Part shown: piece by piece, positions 34,225 to 43,364 of the stretch
Numbering within the stretch: position 1 is the first letter of the stretch
Layout of the letters: each line of letters opens with the position of its first letter
Assembly: GCA_009918675.1 (NCBI GenBank)
Contig: RGDM01000011.1
Location: forward strand, 1-64,000
Direction of reading: 5' to 3'
DNA from: a bacterium
GTDB lineage: Bacteria > Bdellovibrionota_B > Oligoflexia > Silvanigrellales > Silvanigrellaceae
DNA length: 64,000 bases
The notes under the pieces: model-generated
What the model was told of the DNA's origin: nothing
Seen by the model: only the letters and a program-made list of their open reading frames with translations
Databases searched by the model: none
Made by a program: the position numbers and the translations under genes

Positions 34225-35058
34225 TCAATTGACGAAGACTCTGTCCTGAAGCGCGGGAAGCCGAGTGCGTGCCGAATGAATGGCTTCTATGGAGATCTCG
34301 ACATTCAACACGCCAACCTCTTCATCGAGGCATTTGATGACGTTGCCCCAGGGATCTACGACCAGGCTGTGACCCCAGTTGCGTTTGCGCCCTTCCGAGT
34401 GAAAGCCTGTTTGATTGCATGCGATGACAAAACATTGGTTTTCAATTGCCCGGGCTCGCAATAACACTTCCCAATGATCTTTACCTGTTTGGTGTGTAAA
34501 TGCTGCGGTAATAAAGAGTGCATCAAGCGGTCCGGAGCGATTCATTTCGCGACGAACAATTTCGGGAAATCGTAGATCATAGCAAACGATATTCATGCAT
34601 TGCCATGAGTCCGTTCCATCTTGGATCGAAAACACACTCGATTCTTTCCCCTGTGCGAAAACATCCGATTCACAATAGAGTGGTTGTCCTTGTGGGTCGC
34701 GCAAATTGAAGAGATGAATTTTGCGATAAACATCTATCAAGGCGCCGTCGGGTGAGAAAACGGTTGCTGTGTTATAAACTTTATTGGCTTGCTCAGAAAT
34801 TTCAGCGTGTGTTCCGGCGACAAGGAAATGTTTTGAAGCCTTTGCCCAGTGTGAAAGTTTACGAAAAATTCCTTCGCCAAGATGGTTTGCGCTTTGAAGC
34901 CGGAGGGTGTCACTCCCCATGACAGCAAATACTTCTGGAAGAAGGGCTACGTTTGCCGCGTTTTCCTGAAATTTGAGTGTCGAGATGAGAGATTCAAGTT
35001 GCGCGATGTTCTCTTCGAGGATTGCCCCCGGGTTTGTCTGAACACAACTGATTTTCAT
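34225..35058 (-). CDS. Nitrilase-superfamily amidase (NIT-like)
   Basis: The 277-residue enzyme has the Glu-Lys-Cys triad of carbon-nitrogen hydrolases: Glu42 in LLPEVF, Lys113 in YRKIHLF and Cys159 in VCYDLRFPE. IHLFNL and DLRFPE place it with the Nit1/NIT2 branch, which includes deaminated-glutathione amidase and omega-amidase. It would hydrolyse a small amide in the cytosol, with damage repair as the likely role. It starts 12 bases after the upstream lipoprotein gene and is probably the end of that transcript. No strong ribosome site is visible before the ATG. Confidence 0.88.
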   Translation of the reverse strand: MKISCVQTNPGAILEENIAQLESLISTLKFQENAANVALLPEVFAVMGSDTLRLQSANHLGEGIFRKLSHWAKASKHFLVAGTHAEISEQANKVYNTATVFSPDGALIDVYRKIHLFNLRDPQGQPLYCESDVFAQGKESSVFSIQDGTDSWQCMNIVCYDLRFPEIVRREMNRSGPLDALFITAAFTHQTGKDHWEVLLRARAIENQCFVIACNQTGFHSEGRKRNWGHSLVVDPWGNVIKCLDEEVGVLNVEISIEAIHSARTRLPALQDRVFVN

Positions 35059-35070
35059 GCTTCGCCCGCT

Positions 35071-35796
35071 TTAATGCTGTGACTTGAGATAATTCCGCAA
35101 GCGTTCCTCGGGCGTAGAGCCAGCTTGTTGGTCGACGCTGGTTGCAATTGATCCCACAGAACTCAATCCGGAGTTTGGGGTGGACATTGCATTTGAGGCG
35201 CTCTTGCTACCTTGCAAAGCGTTGTAGATCGTTAGAGCGTCAGAGTCACTCATTTGGTCGACTTTTTCTGCAGAAATTTGTCCTGAGCTGGTGTCACCCG
35301 CAGCCTTCTTGGCAACCGTCACAGCAAGTGTTGTTTGCGCAACTGCAAGTTGGTAATTCTGCTCATCAGTGCGTTGCGCCACGGGGATGCTTTCAAGCGC
35401 ACTCACAGCCGCTTTCATGTTGGTGACATTTTGTTCCGAACCGTCAGGAAGCGCTCCGCTGACCGTGCTCCAACTGGATTGTCCGTTTCCACCACTAGAC
35501 ATGGAAGTTCCAATTTTCAACAGGTCGACGCCCGACTTTTTCAAATATGCATTGGCAAGCATCGAGCGCGCGGTCATGTCGTCGGGATGGTCTTTGAGGT
35601 AGTCATTCAAGCTTTCAATTGCAGTTTCAACATCTCCTGCCTCAAGCGCTGCTTTTGCTTTGTCGGAGTCCGATCTCTTCACCGCATTTCTGAAAACATT
35701 TTCGCTCCCACAGGAGCTGAGGATTACAACTGACTGCCCTGCGACGAGGATGAGCAATGAGTAAGAAAGAAGTTTTCGGTTTGGTGAAAGTCTCAT
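35071..35796 (-). CDS. Lipoprotein with TPR-like motif (241 aa)
   Basis: The N-terminus carries a lipoprotein signal with lipobox LSSC near residue 29, followed by GSENV. Residues about 45-85 form a TPR-like unit (AKAALEAGDVETAIESLNDYLKDHPDDMTARSMLANAYL). The rest is Ser/Ala/Gln-rich with helical segments. Its ATG at 35796 overlaps the stop of the upstream barrel gene as ATGA, with GGGTGG 5 bases upstream; a GTG at 35805 is less likely. The Ser after the lipid Cys region gives no inner-membrane retention Asp, so outer-membrane sorting is expected. Coupling with the barrel suggests the two act together. Confidence 0.82.
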   Translation of the reverse strand: MRLSPNRKLLSYSLLILVAGQSVVILSSCGSENVFRNAVKRSDSDKAKAALEAGDVETAIESLNDYLKDHPDDMTARSMLANAYLKKSGVDLLKIGTSMSSGGNGQSSWSTVSGALPDGSEQNVTNMKAAVSALESIPVAQRTDEQNYQLAVAQTTLAVTVAKKAAGDTSSGQISAEKVDQMSDSDALTIYNALQGSKSASNAMSTPNSGLSSVGSIATSVDQQAGSTPEERLRNYLKSQH

Positions 35797-36911
35797 TTTG
35801 TCCACCCCACGCTCACTCGTCCATAGTAACTGCGGCTTTTGTTGTCGCCCGGATATTTGCCTAGCTCCTCTGCAAAGATTCCGGCATCCAATCGGATGAT
35901 CTTAGTGTTGAAAAACATGCCATACGTTGAGTAACCCTGGTTTAATCCGCCGAGAACGCCGAGCACTCCCGAGAAAGTCACTTCTGCGCCGAGATGAAGG
36001 CGTTTGTAGAAATTCTCTTGTGATTTGTTCAGAACATCGGTCACATCGATAGACAAACGCGAGTGACTGTTCTTAGTTCCCGGCTGGAGCGAAAACCCAA
36101 CATCAACAGTTTGGAGTTCTTTGCTTGGCTGTTTGTCTTCTGATTTGCCACCGACGTTGTAGGTCATGCCAATGTTGCGAGCCACAAGTGCGAATTCAGG
36201 TGACGATTCGGCATTGGGAGTGATCAACACTCCAACATGAGCCCCCACTGCAGTTCCACGTTTCAGAGCATCATTGATGACTGACGAACCATCTGATCCG
36301 GAAAACTTACTTTGTGCATCCAAGGCTGACACAGAAAGTTTTGCTTCAGCTTTCTGAACAACAAGACCCGTGATTCCGATGTGTAAAACGTTGGATGAAA
36401 AACTCCGTCCAATTCCATAGGCCGCACCAATGCGCACATCCGACTGAACGGAAGCCACTGGAAGCCCAGAAACGGCATCATTTTTGATTCCAATTTGCAA
36501 GTTCACTCGTTCGAATAATCCGAATGCCGTTCTTCTGAAGCTGGCACCGGTTGCATTTTGAATTGCCAATGAAACCGGATGCCCGAGCACGCTTCCTATA
36601 ACATCAAGCATGTCCTTGTTCGCTTTGATGTCTTTATAAATACCCAAGCCGTTTTGGCTCGCTTCAACCTGGGGGTTGAGGATAATAATTTCACCAACGA
36701 TTTGCGGAGTTCGAGCAAGGTTCGCAGGGTTGTAGAACAAAGAGTCGACGCCCATGACATCGGTAAGTCCGGCATTTCCCGAACCCAACATTTGTGCCGA
36801 CGTGTATTCCCGCTGGAGCCCGTCTGCGAACGCTGGTGTTTGCGAAGCGACGCCGACCAGCGATAAAAGCTGGGCGGCTCTTCGACGTGTTGGCCAGCGC
36901 ATCCGAGTCAT
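35793..36911 (-). CDS. Outer-membrane barrel protein, FadL/PorV/TraF-like
   Basis: The 372-residue protein has a signal peptide ending near PAFADG (about 29). The motif LGSGNAGLTDVMGVDSLFYNPANLA follows, typical of the N-terminal hatch of FadL/PorV/TraF-type barrels (here split as LGSGNAG and FYNPANLA). The remainder alternates Gly, aromatic and polar residues and ends YYGRVSVGWTK. The signal contains TRRRAAQLL, a Tat-like twin Arg, although Sec is the usual route for barrels. It is coupled by ATGA to the lipoprotein gene. Possible roles are transport of hydrophobic substrates or secretion support. Confidence 0.78.
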   Translation of the reverse strand: MTRMRWPTRRRAAQLLSLVGVASQTPAFADGLQREYTSAQMLGSGNAGLTDVMGVDSLFYNPANLARTPQIVGEIIILNPQVEASQNGLGIYKDIKANKDMLDVIGSVLGHPVSLAIQNATGASFRRTAFGLFERVNLQIGIKNDAVSGLPVASVQSDVRIGAAYGIGRSFSSNVLHIGITGLVVQKAEAKLSVSALDAQSKFSGSDGSSVINDALKRGTAVGAHVGVLITPNAESSPEFALVARNIGMTYNVGGKSEDKQPSKELQTVDVGFSLQPGTKNSHSRLSIDVTDVLNKSQENFYKRLHLGAEVTFSGVLGVLGGLNQGYSTYGMFFNTKIIRLDAGIFAEELGKYPGDNKSRSYYGRVSVGWTK

Positions 36912-36960
36912 AGTTCCCCCGAAGGCAAATCAGAACACTGTAAAGATCGGCTTGCCTGGG

Positions 36961-36999
36961 AAAAAAAAAAGGCCACCCGTCAAATCGCTTGCGGGGAGC
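36961..36999 (-). terminator. Rho-independent terminator after the 37-kb gene
   Basis: On the minus strand GCTCCCCG (36999-36992) pairs with CGGGTGGC (36979-36972) with one mismatch and one G-T pair. Ten T (36970-36961) follow after CC. It ends the minus-strand run coming from 37028. Confidence 0.65.
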
Positions 37000-37027
37000 T
37001 TCGAAAAGTTTAAAAAAACACGGACTT

Positions 37028-37732
37028 TTAGCGGGTTATATTGAAGGGAACCTGTCCTGGGACCGGGCGAAATGGAACCACATCAGCGGCTTCTCCCAGA
37101 TTGGGGCGCTCAAGACGGTCAATCTCGAGCTCTTTTGCAAAAATCGTGCTGAGCCCAAGCCACCGCTCAACCGCGGGCATCACACGGCCAACCAAGACGT
37201 GGCAGCTGTCTTTGCATTGGGAGTGAACAGCAAGAAGAGTTGCATCTTCAACGCACTGAGCAACTTTGTCGAGTTCGTGCAGGCAGTCTTGTGCTGTTGC
37301 ACTGAGTTCAAGAGGAGAGCGTTGCAGAAGGTCGAGTGGATGCGCTCCGAGGGTCAAAAATGTGTGGCAGTCTTTCAGAAGATTTTCAATTTCCTTCTCG
37401 GCAAATGAATTCGCATCCCAGAGTTTCAAAGTTGTTACCTTGATATCAAAGATGAGAAGTTCTGCCATCTCTTGGGCAACCTGGAGACTTTCGAAAGACA
37501 GCTGAGCTGTGTTTTCAATTCGCGCCTCAACCACATCAGCGTCAGTAAGAGCTGGCAGTGCAGCGAGTGTTTCGGCGTTTTCTAAGTCAACTTCAACGCC
37601 ACCAATCAGTAGTGCCGTTAAGCAGCTCGCACTTCGTGCTGCAATCCCGTCGAGTTTGTCGACCAGTGCTTGAAGTTGTGTTTCCTTTTGCAGGAGCGCC
37701 AGGCGTCTACCGTTAACACGCACATCAGCCAT
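37028..37732 (-). CDS. Hypothetical cytoplasmic protein (234 aa)
   Basis: The first 50 residues (MADVRVNGRRLALLQKETQL) look like a short strand-helix unit. The rest is Leu/Ala/Glu-rich and helical, with five Cys. There is no signal or membrane segment. A very good GGGGAGG site precedes the ATG by 6 bases, so translation should be strong. It lies 37 bases after the glycosyltransferase-TPR gene and before a terminator, so it is the last gene of that unit. I do not recognise a family; a helical partner or regulator of the preceding enzyme is a guess. Confidence 0.75.
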   Translation of the reverse strand: MADVRVNGRRLALLQKETQLQALVDKLDGIAARSASCLTALLIGGVEVDLENAETLAALPALTDADVVEARIENTAQLSFESLQVAQEMAELLIFDIKVTTLKLWDANSFAEKEIENLLKDCHTFLTLGAHPLDLLQRSPLELSATAQDCLHELDKVAQCVEDATLLAVHSQCKDSCHVLVGRVMPAVERWLGLSTIFAKELEIDRLERPNLGEAADVVPFRPVPGQVPFNITR

Positions 37733-37769
37733 TGTTTACCTCCCCTCACAGTGAACGTATTGGCATTGA

Positions 37770-39947
37770 TCAAGCCTGCCGCCGAGTTTCATTTCTCTTC
37801 TGAATTTGAGCCATCAAACTATGGGCACGGCTGTTCATTGGGTCAAGTAAAAGAATATTTTCCATCAGCTTTGTTGCTTCTTCAAACTTGCCGGCTCTAA
37901 ACGCGAGTCCACCGAGCGTGAAAATCATGTTGATATCGTGTGGATGCTGGCCAACGTAACGCGAAACAACTTCTTCAGCTTCGTTGAAGACTTCTGTGTC
38001 GTACGAGAGTTTGACAAGATTGAAAATGGCGACTGTGTTTTCAATATTCAAATTGCAAGCGCGGCTTGTCCAGCGACGAGCTTCTTCAAGTTCTCCGAGA
38101 CCTTCAAACGCAAGCCCCAAGCCGAGGCTCGCCATGTCGTCGCGCGGAGAGAGCCCGACAGCTTTTTGGAATTGAGGAACAGCCACGTTGTAATTGTGTT
38201 GCTGCAGTGCAACAGTCCCAAGGCCAATCAGCGACTTGCCGCAATAAGGATCAAGTTCCAGGGCCCGAGTATAGTTCGCTGTTCCATTTTCCAAATCGCC
38301 CAACTTGGTGAAGCAGTCGCCAATGTAACGGAACAAGTTCGCACGTTGGGTTGTTGTCAGTTCGGCAAAATTGAATGCCTTGTTGATAAGATGGATTGCA
38401 TCCAGATATTGCTTGCCTTGGATGGTTCGTTCAATTTGGTCGAAAATCGCGTCGGTTGAGTGACCTTCTTGGAGCTGTGGTCCCGCCAAAGCATTGAAGA
38501 TAATTTTATTAAATTCTTCTGCGGCCTGCTCAAAGTTAAGTTCATTCTCAATTGCTTTAAACGCAGCTCGGCGCACATTGGCGAGCTTTTCTCTCTTCTC
38601 AATTGATTCAAACATAACCCGTGTGAGGCTGTGGATGTTGCCGCCCGCAAAGGTTTTGTAGAAGCGGCCAGCGAATTCGCCTGCCCAGCCAAAGCCATTT
38701 GAAACAATCGTGACGCCGCAGGCAAGGCCGCAGAGAATGTCATATGTTGTGTCCAAATAACGTTGCGGACTTCCGTTCGATGGAGCCAGCGGGCTGTGAA
38801 TTAACACATCACACGCCGCAATCAACGGAGAGAGCTGATTCCCCACCAGCAATTTGTTTGCAGACTCATTTGGATTGAGGAAGAAAACATGATCTTCCAA
38901 TTGTAGATCCACAACAGCTTGGCGAACATCTGCACTCGAGTTTCCTGTGCTACAGAAAAGGAGTTTGACTTTGCCAACAAGCTTGTTGTGGCTTTGAATC
39001 ATGCTCTTGAAAGCATAAACAGTATCGAGAGCGCCTGAGTCAATTTCAAGTGGACCTGTTTGCAAAAAGATAAAGTCGTTAGCGGCAAGGCCGAGCGCTT
39101 TGCGAATGTCGCGCTTGTTTGTTTCCCATTTTTCCAAATTAAAGATTTGAGTATTCACACCGCGATTGATTCTTCGAATCCGCTGAGGATTCACTTCTTC
39201 AAGATACGCCCACGTTGCACCTTCTTTGTCCAACGAAATGATAGCATCGCAGGTCTTAAGAACTTCCCGACGAACGGTTTTTTCGCGGGTCATCTGCGGT
39301 GGAAGTGAAGCGTAAGGAGTTGCTCGCCACAACCCCAACGTTGCTGGAGGACGCGGCGCATTTTGCCATACCAACAATCTGTTTTGCAGCGACCGGCGCG
39401 CTTTCATTGCTTGATAAGTTGAAAGTGATGCCTCGCCCACGGCTACAACAACTGCAGCATCGCGGATTTCATTTTCCAAACCGCCCAGGAAGGATTTGTT
39501 CTCAAGAGTTGTCTCAAGCGTCTTGCATTTGAGTGCAACAGGAATGGTGGCGAGATTGCAGGTATCAACAAAGGTCTGGAACGCGCGTTCTTCGTTGTGA
39601 GCAGTGAGAACAACGCCTTCAAGGCCAATGCTTTTCACCACCGCGTTCCAAATCTCAAGTTCGCAATGGTGTGGCAACATGGGTGCCACAAACGCAACCT
39701 TCTTGCCAATTTGAGCAACGCGAGTTGTATTTTGTTTTGAGGGCTGATTTTGCTCAGGCACCGATTTCATCTTTTCGATGATGTCAATTAACTGTTCACC
39801 ATTTGGAACGACTTTAAGCGTATCCAACTTCGAGGGACGCGGTGTGTCCTTTTGTGTTGGAGCGGATGTGGTCGTCTTCTTATCCGAGGCTGCAATATTC
39901 TTTGCTTTCCCGTTTGCAGCCTGGTTTTTCTTGTCCACCTTCAGCAT
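37770..39947 (-). CDS. Glycosyltransferase (GT4-like) fused to C-terminal TPR domain
   Basis: The 725-residue protein begins with a Lys/Ala/Thr-rich unstructured stretch of about 75 residues. A two-domain glycosyltransferase-like region (about 80-490) follows with VAFVAPMLPHHCELEIW, INRGVNTQIFNLEKW (the usual NGV position), LQTGPLEID and an acceptor/donor segment with SNGFGWAGEFAGR. A TPR domain follows (about 520-725), with ALELDPYCGKSLIGLGTVALQQ. The Glu of the classical EX7E GT4 motif is not obvious, so activity is uncertain. Cytoplasmic TPR-glycosyltransferases often modify flagellins or adhesins. It starts two bases after its upstream neighbour, with GGGGAG overlapping that stop. Confidence 0.75.
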   Translation of the reverse strand: MLKVDKKNQAANGKAKNIAASDKKTTTSAPTQKDTPRPSKLDTLKVVPNGEQLIDIIEKMKSVPEQNQPSKQNTTRVAQIGKKVAFVAPMLPHHCELEIWNAVVKSIGLEGVVLTAHNEERAFQTFVDTCNLATIPVALKCKTLETTLENKSFLGGLENEIRDAAVVVAVGEASLSTYQAMKARRSLQNRLLVWQNAPRPPATLGLWRATPYASLPPQMTREKTVRREVLKTCDAIISLDKEGATWAYLEEVNPQRIRRINRGVNTQIFNLEKWETNKRDIRKALGLAANDFIFLQTGPLEIDSGALDTVYAFKSMIQSHNKLVGKVKLLFCSTGNSSADVRQAVVDLQLEDHVFFLNPNESANKLLVGNQLSPLIAACDVLIHSPLAPSNGSPQRYLDTTYDILCGLACGVTIVSNGFGWAGEFAGRFYKTFAGGNIHSLTRVMFESIEKREKLANVRRAAFKAIENELNFEQAAEEFNKIIFNALAGPQLQEGHSTDAIFDQIERTIQGKQYLDAIHLINKAFNFAELTTTQRANLFRYIGDCFTKLGDLENGTANYTRALELDPYCGKSLIGLGTVALQQHNYNVAVPQFQKAVGLSPRDDMASLGLGLAFEGLGELEEARRWTSRACNLNIENTVAIFNLVKLSYDTEVFNEAEEVVSRYVGQHPHDINMIFTLGGLAFRAGKFEEATKLMENILLLDPMNSRAHSLMAQIQKRNETRRQA

Positions 39948-39949
39948 CC

Positions 39950-40387
39950 TTACTCCCCCCGATACTGAGCCGTTTGTGCGTATGCAGATACAGTTTTTTT
40001 CACTGCAAAAGCATGTGTCATTTGCTCTTTGACCCGCTCCAATTCCTTTTGCAGCAAGGCCATAAAACCTAAATCATGTTCGCGCAGGAGCTCTTTAAGT
40101 TCCTCGCGCATGGACAGGGTTGTGCCGGCACTTTTCATGCCTTGTCCCAACGTCGAAACCATCCGCTGACGCAGTTTCAGAAAGTCAGTCCATGTCGGAT
40201 CGCCTTCTGAATTCTGCCGTCCACCCATTTCAAAGGTGTTCAGCACACGGGTTATCGATTGGTGTTCTTTGCACCACCGCTCCCAGAAGCCGCGCAGAAC
40301 TGGCAAACGCTTTGCCAATTCGTTCATTCGTGTCTCGAGCTTCGAACACAACAAGACGTATTCATTCTCGAGTGACAGCGTCTTCAT
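39950..40387 (-). CDS. Small helical protein (145 aa), chaperone-like
   Basis: The protein is entirely charged and helical, with long heptad-like runs such as LKELLREHDLGFMALLQKELERVKEQM. There is no signal peptide and little beta propensity. Size and helical composition resemble FlgN/FliT-type export chaperones, but no flagellar gene lies nearby. Two bases separate its stop from the glycosyltransferase start, so the pair is translationally coupled. The ribosome site is weak (GGGG about 11 bases before the ATG). Function is unknown; a substrate-holding partner of the glycosyltransferase is a reasonable guess. Confidence 0.68.
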   Translation of the reverse strand: MKTLSLENEYVLLCSKLETRMNELAKRLPVLRGFWERWCKEHQSITRVLNTFEMGGRQNSEGDPTWTDFLKLRQRMVSTLGQGMKSAGTTLSMREELKELLREHDLGFMALLQKELERVKEQMTHAFAVKKTVSAYAQTAQYRGE

Positions 40388-40485
40388 GAGTGCAACGCCC
40401 CCCGGTCCGAGGATGACGCATCCTAGGCAAGCTCATGAGTTCAATTTCTGCAGGGGGTCAGAAGTGCGACACCTGGCTGTAAAAG

Positions 40486-42243
40486 TCAGCGAAAGTATTC
40501 GCTCCATCGCTTGTTCACGAGGGCGACGGTGTCGGGGTGGGGTTCTACTGTACCCGGATACCAAGGCTTCATCCGGCTATCAAAGAAAACCGGAGCCTCG
40601 AGGCGAGTGTGAAAACGGTTGTGGGAAACTTTTGCAGCGTGGATATCGGCTGCGGGCTCAAACCTTGTGAACCAGGTCCATAAGAATTTTTCTTCGCTCT
40701 GCGTTGCCTCTTCAACATCGTCAACAACCAGAACGAGCTCATAGGCAGAGAAGCTTGGATTTGATGCGACTTGTGAAACAAAATCTTTAGCGTCCGAATA
40801 GGCTGGAGCAGAAATCACCAGGCACCCAGGGACAAAAACTTTTGCATTGCGAACCCCCGAGGGGAGATCGCTTGGTGGGTGCGCGTTGAGTTTGCGTTTC
40901 GCAGGACCCAAAGCCAACCAAATCCCTTTGCTGCCTTCGTTAACCTTTGGACCACTGTAATCAAGCGTGTCTTGACTCACATTGCTGATCACAAAAAGGT
41001 CTTTCTCCCAATGTGTTCGTTCAAGAAAATACACCAACGTTTCTTTGAAGTTGTTGAGATTAACGTTGCCATCCGTGAGCATGAGGAATTTTTGCAGCGA
41101 GAGTTGTCCTTCTCCCAAAATGCGCAGTGCGCTGGAAATAGCTTCTCGCTCGTAGCGATCTTTAACACGTGCAGCTGCCAAAGCATGAAATCCGGTTTCA
41201 CCGTAGGTTTTGAGTTCGATCACACTCGGCATGACAAGAGGGAATAGAGGAGAAAGAAGCTTCTGAAGATAATCGCCAATGTAGAAGTCTTCTTGCCGCG
41301 GTTTACCAACGACCGTTGCAGGATAGATCGCGTCTTCGCGGTGGAACATGCGTTTCACGTTAAAGACAGGATAGTCGTGTGCGAGTGAGTAATAGCCGTA
41401 GTGATCTCCGAACGGACCTTCAAGTCTTCGAACGTGCGCAGGGACTTCACCGATTATTGCGAATTCAGCTTCGCTCACCACTGGGTAGGGAAGATCATCG
41501 CGTGAAGTCATTGGTAACTTTTCGCCAAGCAGTAGGCTGCACAGCATAAGTTCAGGAATGTCTTCTGGCAAAGGCGCAATTGCAGAAAGCATCAACGCAG
41601 GTGGACCGCCAATCAAAAGATTCACCGGCAAACTTTGATTACGGGCTTGTGCGGCCGAGTAATGAAAGCCGCCGCCTTTGTGGATTTGCCAGTGCATGCC
41701 AGTCGTTTTTTCATCGTAGATATGAATGCGATACATTCCCAGATTGTGTTTTCCGGAATCTGGGTGCTGGGTATAAACCAAGGGCAAGGTTACAAATCGA
41801 CCACCATCATCGGGCCATTGAACCAACGCTGGTAGTTCATCCAGGCCGCGCCCTGGGATGAGCGGACTTTCTACTTCAAAGACAGGCGCGCGCCGCTTAT
41901 TTTTGAGACCAATTTTCAGTGCATCAAAGGCCAAATCACGGGCGCCCCAAAATGTGCTCATCCGCGGTGGCAACGCAGTATGAGCAAGATGCGCGACACG
42001 TTCAACAAACTTTTCCGGGCGATGTCCGAATGCCAATTCAATACGTGAGATGTTGCCAAATAAGTTCGTAACAACTGGGAAGGGACTGCCTTTGACGTTT
42101 TTAAAAAACAGGACTTTGCCATTGTTTTCAATCACGCGGCGATGGATTTCTGCAAGCTCGAGATGAGGGTCAACCTGAGCTTCAATGTCCTGAACTTCTC
42201 CTCTGGCACGAAGTGCTGCAATGAATTCTCTTAAGTTGCGCAT
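40486..42243 (-). CDS. UbiD-family decarboxylase
   Basis: The 585-residue protein matches the prenylated-FMN-dependent UbiD family: LREFIAALRARGEVQDI at the start, NLFGNISRIELAFG, IGGPPALMLSA, and RLEGPFGDHYGYYS, whose Glu lies in the conserved active-site region. GKPRQEDFYIGDYLQKL and LMLTDGNVNLNNF follow. It is longer than E. coli UbiD (about 500) and closer to the 580-610 residue type associated with menaquinone formation by the futalosine route. A role in quinone synthesis by aromatic decarboxylation is likely but not certain. It follows the AI-2E-type permease by 13 bases. Confidence 0.88.
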   Translation of the reverse strand: MRNLREFIAALRARGEVQDIEAQVDPHLELAEIHRRVIENNGKVLFFKNVKGSPFPVVTNLFGNISRIELAFGHRPEKFVERVAHLAHTALPPRMSTFWGARDLAFDALKIGLKNKRRAPVFEVESPLIPGRGLDELPALVQWPDDGGRFVTLPLVYTQHPDSGKHNLGMYRIHIYDEKTTGMHWQIHKGGGFHYSAAQARNQSLPVNLLIGGPPALMLSAIAPLPEDIPELMLCSLLLGEKLPMTSRDDLPYPVVSEAEFAIIGEVPAHVRRLEGPFGDHYGYYSLAHDYPVFNVKRMFHREDAIYPATVVGKPRQEDFYIGDYLQKLLSPLFPLVMPSVIELKTYGETGFHALAAARVKDRYEREAISSALRILGEGQLSLQKFLMLTDGNVNLNNFKETLVYFLERTHWEKDLFVISNVSQDTLDYSGPKVNEGSKGIWLALGPAKRKLNAHPPSDLPSGVRNAKVFVPGCLVISAPAYSDAKDFVSQVASNPSFSAYELVLVVDDVEEATQSEEKFLWTWFTRFEPAADIHAAKVSHNRFHTRLEAPVFFDSRMKPWYPGTVEPHPDTVALVNKRWSEYFR

Positions 42244-42256
42244 GAGATACTCTCGC

Positions 42257-43339
42257 TCATTTGTTTTTGAGTGCTAGGCGAAGTGCCGCGGCAGAGGCCA
42301 TGCAAAGAGCCAGTGCAAGCGGACCCAGAATGAATCCTGCTATTCCAAATTGTCCGAGACCACCCATAATGGCCAAGAAGAGCCAGAATGAATCGAGCTG
42401 CCCCTGACCCTTTGCAAGCAAAGGACGGAGAAGGTTGTCGACCGTGCCAGCAATAGCCGCACACGCAAGCATGGCAATGGTATTTGCAGGGGATGCCTCT
42501 GCGCTCCAACACCAAAGTGCAGCCCCGAGCGTTACAGGCAGTGTTCCAACAACAGGCACAAAAGATGCGAAAAATGCAAGTGAGGTCCAAAGCAAAACGT
42601 GCGGGACGTGAGTTGCGGCGAGAAAAATTCCAATCACAGCCGCCTGAATCAGAGAAACAAGAAGGTTTGCTGCGACCAGAGATTTGAGCAGTTGCGCGAA
42701 AGTGAGTCGGATCAGTGCACGTTCTTGTGGCCAGGGAAGCAAGAATCGAAGCGCTTGAATGCGCAGAATTCGACCCTTCCAAAGGCAATACCCCCAGCTG
42801 AGAAAGGCCACCGACGAGAAAAAAATCGCTCCAGGCGCTTGTGCGACGAGTGATGCAGTGGTGTTGCCAAGCCAAGCGAGGCTCTTCTGAGCCGCTTGTG
42901 CGAGCAGCGCTGTGAGCTGTTCCGCGGCAACCGGAATGGAAAGCTGCTCGGGAAGCAGACGAAGACGTTGCGACCAGCTTTGAATGATTTGTGAAGCAAA
43001 TTCTCCGGAAAGGTCGCGGACGCTCGCGGAAATCCGTTCCAGAGTTTCAATGACAACAATGCTGAACGGCAGCAAAAACCCTGCGACAAGTAGGAGCATG
43101 GTAAAGACTGAAAGGGTCGCTGCTTTGAATGAATGGCGAGGAGCGTTGAACCGACGATGCAAGCGCTGGGTTAGCGGCTCGCTCAAGAATGCCAATGCAG
43201 CACCCGTAAGCAGAGCGGGTAAGACTGGAGTGAGTGTCCAAACTGCAAAGACAAGGAAGAGAGAAAAGAACAGGCGAGGCTGGAGGGCTAATCTTATTCG
43301 GGCAAAACCACTTGAGCCAGCGCTCGCGCCTTCGTTCAT
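42257..43339 (-). CDS. AI-2E family transporter
   Basis: The 360-residue membrane protein has about eight hydrophobic helices. Two lie near the N-terminus (about 26-56), one at 70-100, a soluble helical stretch at 105-165, and a dense C-terminal group (about 175-355) with the family-type FVPVVGTLPVTLGAALW and GTVDNLLRPLLAKG. Members of this family export varied small molecules or sodium-coupled substrates. AGGTGG lies 8 bases before the ATG at 43339; a GTG at 43351 is less likely. It is tightly packed between gdh (25 bases) and the UbiD-family gene (13 bases), which suggests co-transcription. Confidence 0.85.
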   Translation of the reverse strand: MNEGASAGSSGFARIRLALQPRLFFSLFLVFAVWTLTPVLPALLTGAALAFLSEPLTQRLHRRFNAPRHSFKAATLSVFTMLLLVAGFLLPFSIVVIETLERISASVRDLSGEFASQIIQSWSQRLRLLPEQLSIPVAAEQLTALLAQAAQKSLAWLGNTTASLVAQAPGAIFFSSVAFLSWGYCLWKGRILRIQALRFLLPWPQERALIRLTFAQLLKSLVAANLLVSLIQAAVIGIFLAATHVPHVLLWTSLAFFASFVPVVGTLPVTLGAALWCWSAEASPANTIAMLACAAIAGTVDNLLRPLLAKGQGQLDSFWLFLAIMGGLGQFGIAGFILGPLALALCMASAAALRLALKNK

Positions 43340-43364
43340 TTTTAGAGCCACCTATTCATGAGCA

